NCBI RefSeq assembly: GCF_001625215.2
Contig: NC_030385.2
Coordinates: 5,573,135 to 5,637,134 of the forward strand
Length of the DNA stretch: 64,000 nucleotides
Direction: 5' to 3'
From: Daucus carota subsp. sativus
Taxonomy: Eukaryota > Streptophyta > Magnoliopsida > Apiales > Apiaceae
Shown here: positions 23,691-34,550 of the stretch, one piece after another
How positions within the stretch are numbered: the first letter of the stretch is position 1
Layout: every line of letters starts with the position of its first letter
Position numbers and translations under genes: made by a program
The notes under the pieces: model-generated
Told to the model about the DNA's origin: nothing
The model's input: only the letters and a program-made list of their open reading frames with translations
The model's database searches: none

Positions 23691-24639
23691 GCGGTTATAT
23701 AGTTCGTAATTTATTATTTATAATTTGAATTTTAACATCATTTTATTAATATTTTAATATTAATAAATTGATTTTTAATTAAATTATATTAACTAGCTGA
23801 TTGTATTTTCTCACAAAAAATTAGCTTTTATAATTTATTATCTAATTATAAATATTTTCTGTTATTTATATGTGATAATTTATTATTCAATTAATTTTAA
23901 ATCAATATTTTTATATTTCATATATCTTCAAATTTATGAAAAAAGATATTTGTCGTGTAACAGATTATAGTTAAAAAAAGGTTACGTAAAAGTTCTTGTT
24001 AAAAAAAAGATATTCAGAATTATATACTTATAATTTTATTTTTAACATCATCATAATTTCTTTTATGAAATATTATATGATAATGTATTGTCATGAGTGT
24101 TTTTAATATTTGAAACTATTTAACAATGTAAGAATAATAGACATCCACATGTTGTAGACTTGTAGTGGTAGAGGGAAAGTACCAAACCAAAAATTAAAAC
24201 TAAAATTTTGGACACAAATTATATCCAGGTTGGTTTATTATAATATAGGATAGATTACCCTTCCATTTTTCTTACTAATATACCCATTGTATGGGCATTA
24301 GAGTATTTTCCGTTTTTTCTAGAGCTCCATTCTTGCAAGCTGGTTAGACCCGACTGCCGGGTGTTTTTTACGTTTGCTACACAGTGAAGGATTAAAACAC
24401 GTAAACCCGACCATATTATAACCAACAACTTTGACCATAATATCATACTCTCATTTTAACTGATGTGTAACTTTTTGGCACGTATATTGAGCTGTAAAAA
24501 AATAATATCCACACTTAATAAAAACATTCAATTCTTATATCAAATAAAAATTCAGATTCTAAACTTTTGTTTGATATAAATTTGGAAAATTCTCTATAGT
24601 ACACTCGTGTCATTGGCTCTTCCCGTTGGTACAACTACA

Positions 24640-25590
24640 TTTCTGACTTTCACGCATGAGTGGGAGGGAGACGATGTCGGACGTAGGGGCATAAGGATTG
24701 GGGAGGAGGTCGTGTGATACAGAACCTACAAGGTTCTCGGTGGATGGGAATAGGATATCTGTGGATGATGTGAGGAATTTCGTTTGATGAGCCGAGGGCT
24801 TCTTGGGATGCTTATTTTATTGCAAGGACTATTCCGAGGTTGACGCCGATGTTTTCTGGTATAGAGAATATGATTTTGAGTAGGCCGGAAGAGCAGATGG
24901 GTTCGATAAAGGAAGATGAGAAGGATGAGATGACTTCTGGTTTGTCGGTCCAGAGTAATTTTGAGTAGTTTTGATCGAACGAGTTCGATTAGAAATGGTT
25001 CTATGAAAGCGGCGGGGTTGCAGGGTGAAAAAGCAAAAGTGGCAGTGAATTCAAATGTTTTTGGTTGAAGCAAGTTGGTCGTTACAGAGAAAGAGTTGAA
25101 AGATTGTCATTTGAATTCTATTAAAGGTGATCAGTCAAGGAGAAGCTTTGATTCTGTACACAAGAATGGCAGTATTGATGCTTTGATTGGGTTCAAAAAG
25201 TTGACTAAGTGGAAGATGGTGGGTAAGTGGTAACATATAGGTTTTCAAAAGTAAGCTTGGTGCCAAAAAGACAGAAACTTTTGTAGAAGACAGGAGTCAC
25301 GAACGTGTTGTTGAGCCTGACAAGGAGGAAAACAGATATATCAGAATAGAGAATGGGGGCTTTAGTGGCATGCTTGCTGATAGCAGTAATTGTGTTAAAG
25401 GTGTTTTTCCGAGTGCCCCATCTGAGGGGCTTCACAATCTCCTTTCGAATTTCATTTTTTGGTTCAAGAGATTGGTTGTCAGTGTTCTTGATGTATGTTC
25501 ATGTTTTGTTTAGAATAAAGACAATCGTTAGTTAGTATTCTAATGTATGTTTCTGTTTTGTGTACAATAAAGGCAATCGTTACCTCTATA
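24640..25590 (+). pseudogene. Decayed coding-like segment, possibly retroposed
   Basis: Less AT-rich than its surroundings. Frames carrying plausible protein are broken by stops and shifts: ASWDAYFIARTIPRLTPMFS continuing to about 24970, and later KTETFVEDRSHERVVEPDKE running to about 25515. Two AATAAAG signals (about 25512 and 25568), similar 40-bp 3' tails in tandem and an A-rich end near 25605 suggest a copied transcript or LINE-like remnant. I do not recognise the parent family. Confidence 0.4.
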
Positions 25591-25909
25591 TATTGTGCTC
25601 ATAAAAAAAACAATTTAATACCATTTTTAGAACGTGATTTCTTTTTTCTTTTAATTACATTAAATATCTACTCAATCATCTATAAATAATAAAAACGTTT
25701 CATCCTTAATGTAAAACGCATAGTGGGATCTAGGTTTATATTATTTCAAAAAATTTGTCATTTGAATAGGATCCATCTATAGTACAAAACGCTGAATACT
25801 TATAGGAACTCTAATATATTATCATATTACAAAAAACTGAATACTTATAGTAACTCTAATATAATCTATCTATAGTACAAAAACAACTTATAGTAACCAC
25901 TACTTTTCG

Positions 25910-26520
25910 TACCATGGTGGAGTCGTCAGGTAGAGCCGTGATCATTCCTTGAGGTGTAAGGATGCGCCCTTACCTCCTAGTGAGGATACTCACCAAGAGG
26001 TAAGGCAATCAAGGAGTCAGGATACACGATCGCCTCAATCCCCCAATGAGGGAAACTTACCAGAATATAGGATCTAGACATATGACCGCTCTTCATGCCA
26101 CCCCCGAGGGCCTTCAAAAATCATGATAACCTCAAGCCCCCACACGAGGATTAACTCGGCAGATAGCCGGATTGAGGATTGTAGATCACGCCGGATGTGC
26201 CCGGGTACTTACCGGATGAGCCCGGTGACTGCTAGATGAGCCTGGTAACTAGTTTTCGTATCCCTCGAAAGGGTTGTCTTTGCGACATCATTCATCTCCC
26301 TCACAAATCATTACATACAAATCTTAACTGATACACCTCCCAGGGCGCGCCCTGAGGTTTTTGGTCAAACCACCTCCCGATACAAGAGCCGCGCACTTCG
26401 GGGTATTTCTGAAATAGGCGCGCCCTCCCCTTCAGCATAATACCAAAATCGGCCATAACAATATATAACAATAATAATTTTACAACATGCGTGGTCTCAT
26501 CATTCATCATTTGTAGGAAT
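25910..26520. mobile_element. GC-richer repeat-like block, possible LTR remnant
   Basis: A block with many CCGGATGAGCC, GCGCGCCCT and CCCCC-AGTGAGG words, unlike the AT-rich flanks. It has no long reading frame and several internal near-repeats (GGATGTGCCCGGG, GGATGAGCCCGGTGAC, AGATGAGCCTGGTAAC). This looks like noncoding LTR or related retroelement sequence. No matching second end or target duplication was found. Confidence 0.35.
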
Positions 26521-27041
26521 AGTTAAACTCAGAGGGAGTGTACGTAGAGAGAATGCGTGGTCTTATCTTCATCATGTTATCATGCTTTGGAATAGTGAGT
26601 GTACATGTAGTGAGATGATTGCCTTACCCTCCTAGTTGCCTTGTAATGGTGCAGCAACCATGAGTTCCACCGGTAACATTTAGCTGAATCCACTTGATTA
26701 TGCATCCCGTTGTTTGCATAATATAATATATTTTTGTGAAAATAGGAAAATTGTATTTGATCGCATTCAATTGAACAATATATTTGCAAATATGTTTTAA
26801 AAAATGTAAAATTGCAATAGAAATTAAAAATGATAATTTTGAAAAATACCCAAAAATTGTTAATTAAAAGAATTTTTTAATTTTAATAAACAAAGAATAG
26901 AAAATAGAGTGAAGTTGGGGGTTGGTGGAAGGCAAGTCCGTATGAGTAAAAAGAATGGAGACGAGGTCCGTAAAAGTAGAGTAGACACAAGTGAGTGGTC
27001 TGAGTTTGGCGGATTGATTTGAGACACAAGTGAAATCCCCG
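26521..27041. promoter_or_regulatory. PPX upstream region
   Basis: AT-rich up to about 26900, then GC-balanced sequence that is probably the PPX promoter and 5' leader. No clear TATA box. A GTG at 27030 is in frame with the ATG, but is not expected to act as a start in plants. Confidence 0.35.
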
Positions 27042-30000
27042 ATGTGTTCAGAGCTAGACAAGCAAATAGAGCAGCTCAAGAAATGCGAGGCCTTGAAAGA
27101 GTCTCAAGTGAAGTCTCTTTGTCTCAAAGCCATGGAGATTCTCGTTGAGGAAAGCAATGTTCAACGTGTCGATGCCCCCGTCACTGTCTGTAACTTTCCC
27201 AAACTCTTTATTTATTACTCTGCTATACTTATCTTCTTTCTCTGCTTCCAACACAATTAGATTGGATTGCTATTTTATAACTTGTTTGTTGGCTTGAAAA
27301 CATAAGTGAGATTTCTGTAATTGTAAATGAGCTCCAGGTGATCTTCATGATGTGGGTTCATTGTTTAATTAAGGGGTTATGATCTAGTTTTATGTGCTAT
27401 TCAATCCACCATACTATAACTTCCCCCACTATCGTAATTAATCTTTTTCTTCTGATGCTCCCAATATCCTAATTAGATGATATAGGTGGTATCTGGAAGA
27501 ATTTGTTTGTGATTGATATTACATACGGGTGTTAATGTTTCTTTTAAATGATTTGCTTCTGTGCCTTTGTTTCTTTTGTACAGATATGTGGCGACATCCA
27601 TGGCCAGTTTTATGACCTCAAAGAGCTTTTTAAAGTGGGGGGTGATTGTCCAAAAACCAATTACTTGTTTCTTGGAGATTTTGTTGACAGAGGATTTTAT
27701 TCAGTGGAAACATTTTTACTTCTACTTGCCCTTAAGGTATATTAATGTTCACCATTGCTACTCCCTTGTACAGTTCCTCGGGGATGGTGCATATGTATTG
27801 TTCCTTGATAGTGCTCATAGAACGTTACGACCAGACCTTGATCTTTACAGGGGTAGAATTTTCCGTAGTTTCCACTAGTAACATTTTTCTCGCAAGTACC
27901 GACTATATATATATGCAAGTGATTAAATATAAACCATATTAAACTAAAACTAAAAACGATCACTAATTACTTCAATGCAACCACTAAATCTTTACCTCTA
28001 TTTTACACCCCCATCACAGCCCCACTTCCACAAGCACCCCCTGCCCCACTGCCACCACCCTGTTTCAATTCCATCCCCCGCTCGTCCTTCTCCCCACCCC
28101 AACCTTCCTCATCACTCCCTTCCCCTTTCACCTTCGTCGTTGACCTTTCTATTACTCTATAGCGACCTTCATCTCTCTTACCCACTTCTACGGCGAGCTC
28201 ATTGCTCTTCTTCTTTTCTTGATATATACTTCTCTCGACCTATACAATTTTTGAATAAATCTATGCATTTCTTTCTATAATTCTAAAAAAATCAATTAAT
28301 TCAAATCGGCTAAATTTGGTGGTGACTAAAATCAATAATGCTGGTAGTGATTGGACATTTGTATATATGTATAAAACTCTTATAAATTATAATCAGTTGT
28401 GTTTTTTTTTCCTAATGGAGTAGGAACCTATATAGTATATATGTTTGGCAACCATTGTTATGGAAAAGACCTCTTTTTAGAGTCTCGTAGCCTTCCATAA
28501 CAAATAATTGAATGCACATAAAATGTGATTCTAATGTAGAATACTACTTGTGTGCGTGTATAAATAGTTTGAACAAAAAAGTTGATTTCGAATAGAACAA
28601 TGTTGAATATTGCATAATTTATAATGATTCTTGGAAGAAGAAAAAAAATGATATATTTGTGTATATATAAGATGCGTCCAATACGACAATGTTAAATTCG
28701 AAAAGACAACTAAAATGCATACTAAGCTGCAGAATCCATATATATATATTTGTAGCTTCCTGGCCAAAGCTTGCAAGTATCAAGAAATTAAGCACTAAAA
28801 TGGATGTTGCAAAGTCTTACTTAGGGTGAAAGGAACTGTATTGCATTTGTCTCTCCGATTTTAGTATAATAATGCAGTGTGCGTTTCTTCTTGTTATCTG
28901 ACTGAAATATTGTGTACAAACAGGTCAGGTATCCAGATCGAATAACACTCATTAGGGGAAATCATGAAAGCCGACAGATCACTCAGGTCTGGTTTGTACT
29001 TTGAATTAGTTGGTTAGGTTTATTATTCTTGTTTGCAAGACCTTATCCTCTGTTCTGCACAGGTGTATGGATTCTATGATGAGTGTCTACGGAAGTATGG
29101 CTCAGTCAATGTTTGGAGATATTGCACAGATATATTCGACTACTTAAGGTTTGGTTACTTCCTATAAGAAGACATTAGTGTTTGTCAGTTTTTCGGTCTA
29201 GTTCAAAGTTAAATACTCAACTGGTGTAAACAAATATAGAAATCATGAATAAAATATCTTCTATGATGTCCATTATTTCTTGGTAAACCTCTCATAAGTA
29301 CTTTTTGAAATATATATCCATAAATGATTGCAAAAGGGTCTAGTTTCTATGCTGCAAGGATTACGGTATAGTCTAGTGACATGGTCTATCAGACTATCTC
29401 TCTCCCGCGAGAGATCATGGATTTGTAACCTTATGTGGTATGCCTGATTTTTCTTTGTGGAAACAGTCTCTCCACTCCTAAGTGGAGGAAAGGATTCGTA
29501 CATTTTACCCTTCCCAGACCTTCCTCTACTTGCGGGATAGCACTGGATAAGTTCCTTTCCTTTACTAGTTATGTTCATACTTTTTTGTGTTCCTAAAAAA
29601 TTGCATCCGTGCTTAAAATTCTCAGGCAGAACCTTTTTATTTTCCCATTTAATCGGCAGTCATTTGATAATCATATGCATATCTACAGATATGATTGACA
29701 TCCTTGTGTTCTCTATCAACTCTTTTGGACCAACTTATATAGTGCCTTTCGCTTTCTGTATATCTTGGAGTCCATAGGTGTCATACTTCTACACATTTTT
29801 TCTTTTTGCATTTTATGGTCTTTTAATGAATAATATTTATATAGAACTGCTTGTGGTGTGAAACACAAAAAAGATGGGGTTTAGAAAATAGTTGTGGTTA
29901 GAGGGTATCCACAATATGTACACCAGTAACTTATATTAGATAGTCTTTTTATGAATTTCAAATTCTGATGTTGTTTCCTCTGTAATCTATAGTTTGTCTG

Positions 30001-31682
30001 CTCTGATTGAAAACAAGATTTTTTCTGTTCATGGCGGTCTATCTCCTACAATTTCAACATTAGATCAGGTTTGGGAGTTTATAATGCACTCTTTGGTGTA
30101 GGCTCCTAATCAAACAGATTTAACATGAGTCACATTGCAGATACGGACAATTGATAGAAAGCAAGAAGTGCCCCATGATGGTGGTATGTGTGACTTACTA
30201 TGGTCGGATCCAGAAGATATCGTAGATGGATGGGGCTTGAGTCCCCGTGGTGCAGGTTTCCTCTTTGGTGGCAGTGTAGTTGCTCCTTTTAATCATACTA
30301 ATAACATTGATTATATATGCCGGGCCCATCAATTAGTAATGGAAGGTTATAAATGGATGTTCAATAACCAAATAGTTACGGTCTGGTCAGCTCCCAATTA
30401 CTGTTACAGGCAAATTTTGTTACTCTAAAGAGTTTCCTTTCCCCCATTATGTATAGGAGCCTAGTTGTTTCTTAATTCTTAAATGTGCTATGCAGATGTG
30501 GCAATGTAGCAGCAATTCTTGAACTGGATGAGAATCTTAACAAACAGTTCCGTGTGTTTGAAGCAGCTCCGCAGGTTTGTGAACAAAATTCTGGTCTTAA
30601 TTCATGATGTAAGCCTGATGCATGGTATGAGATATATAGTACTTAATGAAATAATGTTCTCAGAAAAAAAAAAGTATATTCATCCACTAGGACCATAGTG
30701 TCAATGGTTCTGCTCGCTGATGCTAAGTTCTGAACTATTGCTTGCAGCATAAAGTGGGATTAATGCCTGTTTTGTTAATTGTAAAAGTATATGTGATGCA
30801 GAAAGTAGACTAAACAAGAATACTTGTTCTTTCTGCATAATAATATGAAATAAAGGATATATCTTAATATAGGCAGCACACGAATGAATTGGCTAAGATT
30901 TGCCAAAATTCAAACTCTGTCCTATTACTGAAAAATAGGAGCTAACAGACTAATAAACAAAAATTCAAAAATAATTCAAATAACTTTGAATTATTCTCAA
31001 CATTCCCTCATAATTTAAAGTTCTTAAATTTGTTTGAAAATGATGTACTTCCCATCATCACCATTTTTGTTGAAGTACTTCTCTTCACAAATTAGGAGCA
31101 CTTCTCTCCACTAATTTCTTCTAGATGACTTCTCCCCAATTCTATATATTGATGCACTTCTCACCAATCTTACTAAACTTAGGATAGTTTTCTTTCTAAA
31201 TTTGGAGAACTCCTCTCCACAATTCTTAAAAAAACAAAATTTTCTTTAATAGCCACTTGTGTCATGCTTTCTTGCTCATTAATGTATGCATCAATTTGTT
31301 GCCTCTAACTTTCATATGCATTTTTGTACCTATTCCGTATTCTGTCTCTGCCTCTTGATTACCATCCTGGAAGCTTCGGTGTTACCAGCACCATTGGAAT
31401 CGGCTTTATTTTTTTCTTTTTTGCACAAGGCAGACCACTAGTAAAGCCCAGTTTCTTAAAACAAACCTCAGCTCTGATGCCATGAGCCTTTAGTATAACA
31501 AAATGAATTGATTTCTCTGGGACCACTCACTAGAGGCTGTTTATATACAAGTGTTATGCATTCTCTTTTTGTTTCAATAATCTAATATTCACAATTTGGG
31601 TATATCTGATATACCATGGCAAAAATTGCAGGAATCAAGAGGGCCTCCTGCCAGAAAGCCGCCACCAGATTATTTTCTATGA
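27042..31682 (+). CDS. PPX: Protein phosphatase PP4 catalytic subunit (PPX)
   Basis: Eight exons (27042-27185, 27584-27736, 28924-28986, 29063-29148, 29993-30068, 30141-30409, 30496-30574, 31632-31682) give 306 residues, the length of plant PPX. It is a Ser/Thr phosphatase acting with PP4 regulatory subunits in DNA repair, transcription and microRNA processing (family knowledge). Metal and active-site motifs are intact: GDIHG (Asp52, His54), GDFVDRG (Asp80), RGNHE (Asn112, His113), VHGGLSP and the [12 protein letters not shown] region. The C-terminus is DYFL, the PP2A/PP4 methylation tail. [13 protein letters not shown] and [13 protein letters not shown] separate PPX from PP2A and PP6. Intron 1 uses a weak GTCTGT donor and intron 6 needs a GC donor. 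A SINE sits in intron 4. Confidence 0.97.
29365..29560 (+). mobile_element. tRNA-derived SINE in PPX intron 4
   Basis: The head has a tRNA-like A-box region (CATGGTCTATCAGACTATC) and a weakened B box (GGATTTGTAACC). The body reads TCTTTGTGGAAACAGTCTC, CACTCCTAAGTGGAGG, GATTCGTACAT, CCTTCCCAGACC, TTGCGGGATAGCACTGG, the order seen in plant Au/TS-like SINEs and shared with the copy at 7328-7447. The ends are approximate. Confidence 0.75.
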
Positions 31683-32371
31683 TTGGATTCATGAAGTTTG
31701 TACCTTCACATACCTATGTGTTTGAAGTACTGAATTGAGAGACTGGTGGACTTGTTACCCTCTGAGCAGTTGATAGATTTGTGGAGTAGTTTTTCTTTCT
31801 TTCTTTCTTTTTTTTTTTTTTGTATTTTCAAATTTCCAAGTTAGTGTGTTTGTTGTAATTTATGCGTGCCTGTGGATGTTACTGACAAAGCAAATGTTTA
31901 TGTGGGTTGATGAATTCTGAGAGAGAGATCATACAAGAAGAAAACTTGAGTGAGAAAAGTAAGCAAACATTGCTTTTTATACAAACAACGATTACATTTC
32001 AAGATTGCAAATGATTGTTTTCGCTTTGGAAGTAAACTAATCAAGCAACCTAATGGTTAATTGTGCATATTCTAATAGTTAATTATTTTTTATATAGATT
32101 TCAATTAATAATTTATTAAAAGTTCATTTTTTTTGTATGGCTTTAAATTAATAATTTATTGATGAAGTCGAATTTTGATGTTAAAGGAGCTAACTCCAAT
32201 CCTCCAAGATAGGCTTAAAAAATAGGTGACGTATTAAAAATAAAAAAATATATATAATATTTTCAAAAATTCACGCTCCAACTTCCCGTCTAGATTTTCC
32301 TCTATGATTTTACCGAAGTTCCGATAGATGGCAAAAACTTACACTCCAGCCTTCCATTCTCTTTATCTATA
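31683..32371. other. PPX 3' UTR and AT-rich spacer
   Basis: The first 200 bp are probably PPX 3' UTR, with a TTTC run at about 31795-31823. The rest is AT-rich with no gene or complete element seen. Confidence 0.5.
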
Positions 32372-33320
32372 ACTAGTTGAGAAGCCGCGCGTTGCGGCGG
32401 TCTATAAAAATTATGTTCTAATATACCCGAAATTAAAAAGATAATTCTAATATTTGAAATTTTTCATCCAAAATTCCGGAAAATTAGAAAAATAGAACGG
32501 AGCGATGTGAGAGGCGCCACCTACACGCTTCTCCACCATATTTTCCTGTATACAAAATAAATCATATAAAAATTAACAACAATAAACATGTACAAATTAC
32601 GATGAACAAAACAAATGTAATAAAAGAATAACCAACAAACATACATATTCTTTTCCTCAGTTTCAATTTGTCGACTCCCACATAGCGATCTATAACTAAC
32701 TTTGCTTGCAACAACCTTTATTTTTTTAATACTATATAAATAGCCTTCACTTCTCGTTGCAGAAGGATGTCACCACCGAGTTAAAAATCAAGGAATAGAA
32801 TTATCGCCAGAGAGTGTAGAGTTGTGGTATTGAGAAAGAGGAGGTTGTGTTTAGATGATCCAAAACCCTACAATCTATAAGGATATTTATAAGTGCAGAT
32901 AGACTTGTTTGGTACTCTTTTCCATAATTAAATAATCTGAAACAAAATCATATAGAAACTTTCTAACTACTGTATTCCATAAATAATCTGAATCAAAATC
33001 AGATTCTGAAACTTGCTTCTAATATACCCGAAACTGAAAAAGGTAGTTTGTGCTACTCTTTCTCATAATTAAATATCTGAAACAAAATCAGATTAAAACT
33101 TTCAACCTACTATATTCCATAAATAATTTGAAACAAAATCAGATTCCAAAACTTGCTTCCAATATATCCGAAACTAAAAAAGGTAGTTCTAATTTTTGAT
33201 ATTTTTCATCCAAAAATTCCAGAAAATTAGAAAAATAGAACATAGCGATATGAGAGGCGTATGACTCACAGTCTCCGTCACCTGACTCACCTCTTAAAGA
33301 AGTGTCTCCATATATATAGT
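32372..33320 (-). mobile_element. Non-autonomous Helitron, tandem copy 1
   Basis: On the minus strand the element ends with stem GCCGC, loop AACGC, stem GCGGC, then TTCTCAA and CTAG followed by T, a Helitron 3' end. The length is 949 bp up to the next copy. The body shows a duplicated internal module (GAAAATTAGAAAAATAGAAC followed by the GCGATGTGAGAGGCG-type word) near both ends. No RepHel protein is encoded. Confidence 0.75.
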
Positions 33321-34240
33321 ACTAGTTGAGAAGCCGCGCGTTGCGGCGGCCTATAAAAATTATGTTCTAATATACCCGAAATTAAAAAGATAATTCTAAT
33401 ATTTGAAATTTTTCATCCAAAATTCCAGAAAATTAGAAAAATAGAACGGAGCGATGTGAGAGGCGCCACCTACACGCTTCTCCACCATATTTTCCTGTAT
33501 ACAAAATAAATCATATAAAAATTAACAACAATAAACATGTACAAATTACGATGAACAAAACAAATGTAATAAAAGAATAACCAACAAACATACATATTCT
33601 TTTCCTCTATTTCAATTTGTCGACTCCCACATAGCGATCTATAACTACCTTTGCTTGCAACAACCTTTATTTTTTTAATACTATATAAATAGCCTTCACT
33701 TATCGTTGCAGAAGGATGGCACCACCGAGTTAAAAATCAAGGAATAGAATTATCGCCAGAGAGTGTAGAGTTGTGGTATTGAGAAAGAGGAGGTTGTGTT
33801 TAGATGATCCAAAACCCTACAATCTATAAGGATATTTATAAGTGCAGATAGACTTGTTTGGTACTCTTTTCCATAATTAAATAATCTGAAACAAAATCAT
33901 ATAGAAACTTTCTAACTACTGTATTCCATAAATAATCTGAATCAAAATCAGATTCTGAAACTTGCTTCTAATATACCCGAAACTGAAGAAGGTACTTTGT
34001 GCTACTCTTTCCCATAATTAAATATCTGAAACAAAATCAGATTAAAACTTTCAAACTACTATATTCCATAAATAATTTGAAACTAAATCAGATTCCAAAA
34101 CTTGCTTCTAATATATCCGAAACTAAAAAAGGTAGTTCTAATTTTTGATATTTTTCATCCAAAAATTCCAGAAAATTAGAAAAATAGAACATAGCGATGT
34201 GAGAGGCGCCACATACACGCCCCTCGCTTCTCCTTTATAT
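33321..34240 (-). mobile_element. Non-autonomous Helitron, tandem copy 2
   Basis: Nearly identical to copy 1 over about 870 bp, with the same hairpin and CTAG at its low-coordinate end. The two differ at the 5' end: after GAGAGGCG, copy 2 continues CCACATACACGCCCCTCG, copy 1 TATGACTCACAGTCTCCG. Copy 2 is joined head to tail to copy 1. The 5' limit near 34240 is approximate. Confidence 0.7.
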
Positions 34241-34550
34241 AAGTATATTGATTTTAGTCAAGTCCCGGAACTTGGACTTGCTGTAAATTGTAATGATTTA
34301 GCTTGCGTCCACGACACACTCTCCCCTGTGACATGAATATGATCGATGAGATGCATTTATTGAACATCACCTTGCTCAAGCTCTTGTTGTTAACTAGTTA
34401 TTCCTAGTAGTTTGCTAGCTACCTTGTCTTCTACCTACCACTATCTTCTCTCTTTTCTTTTCTTTTTACTTGTACAACTAACAGTCTAAAACAATACTGC
34501 TATGACTACTTACTAGTGCATATCTGAGTCAATGTTTTTGGTGTGAATTG
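34241..34550. promoter_or_regulatory. Upstream region of the BPI/LBP-like gene
   Basis: About 300 bp between the Helitron pair and the ATG at 34551. It includes a pyrimidine-rich part at 34430-34475, likely close to the transcript start. No clear TATA box was found. The Helitron pair forms the distal promoter. Confidence 0.35.

Noticed and set aside
27975-28280. Plus-strand Pro/His/Ser-rich frame of 101 residues inside PPX intron 2
   Set aside because: It is a pyrimidine-rich low-complexity stretch between well-supported PPX exons 2 and 3. The composition alone explains the open frame.
30410-30418. Alternative PPX exon 6 with three extra residues using the GT donor
   Set aside because: It would break an invariant phosphatase motif. 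The GC donor gives the family sequence exactly.
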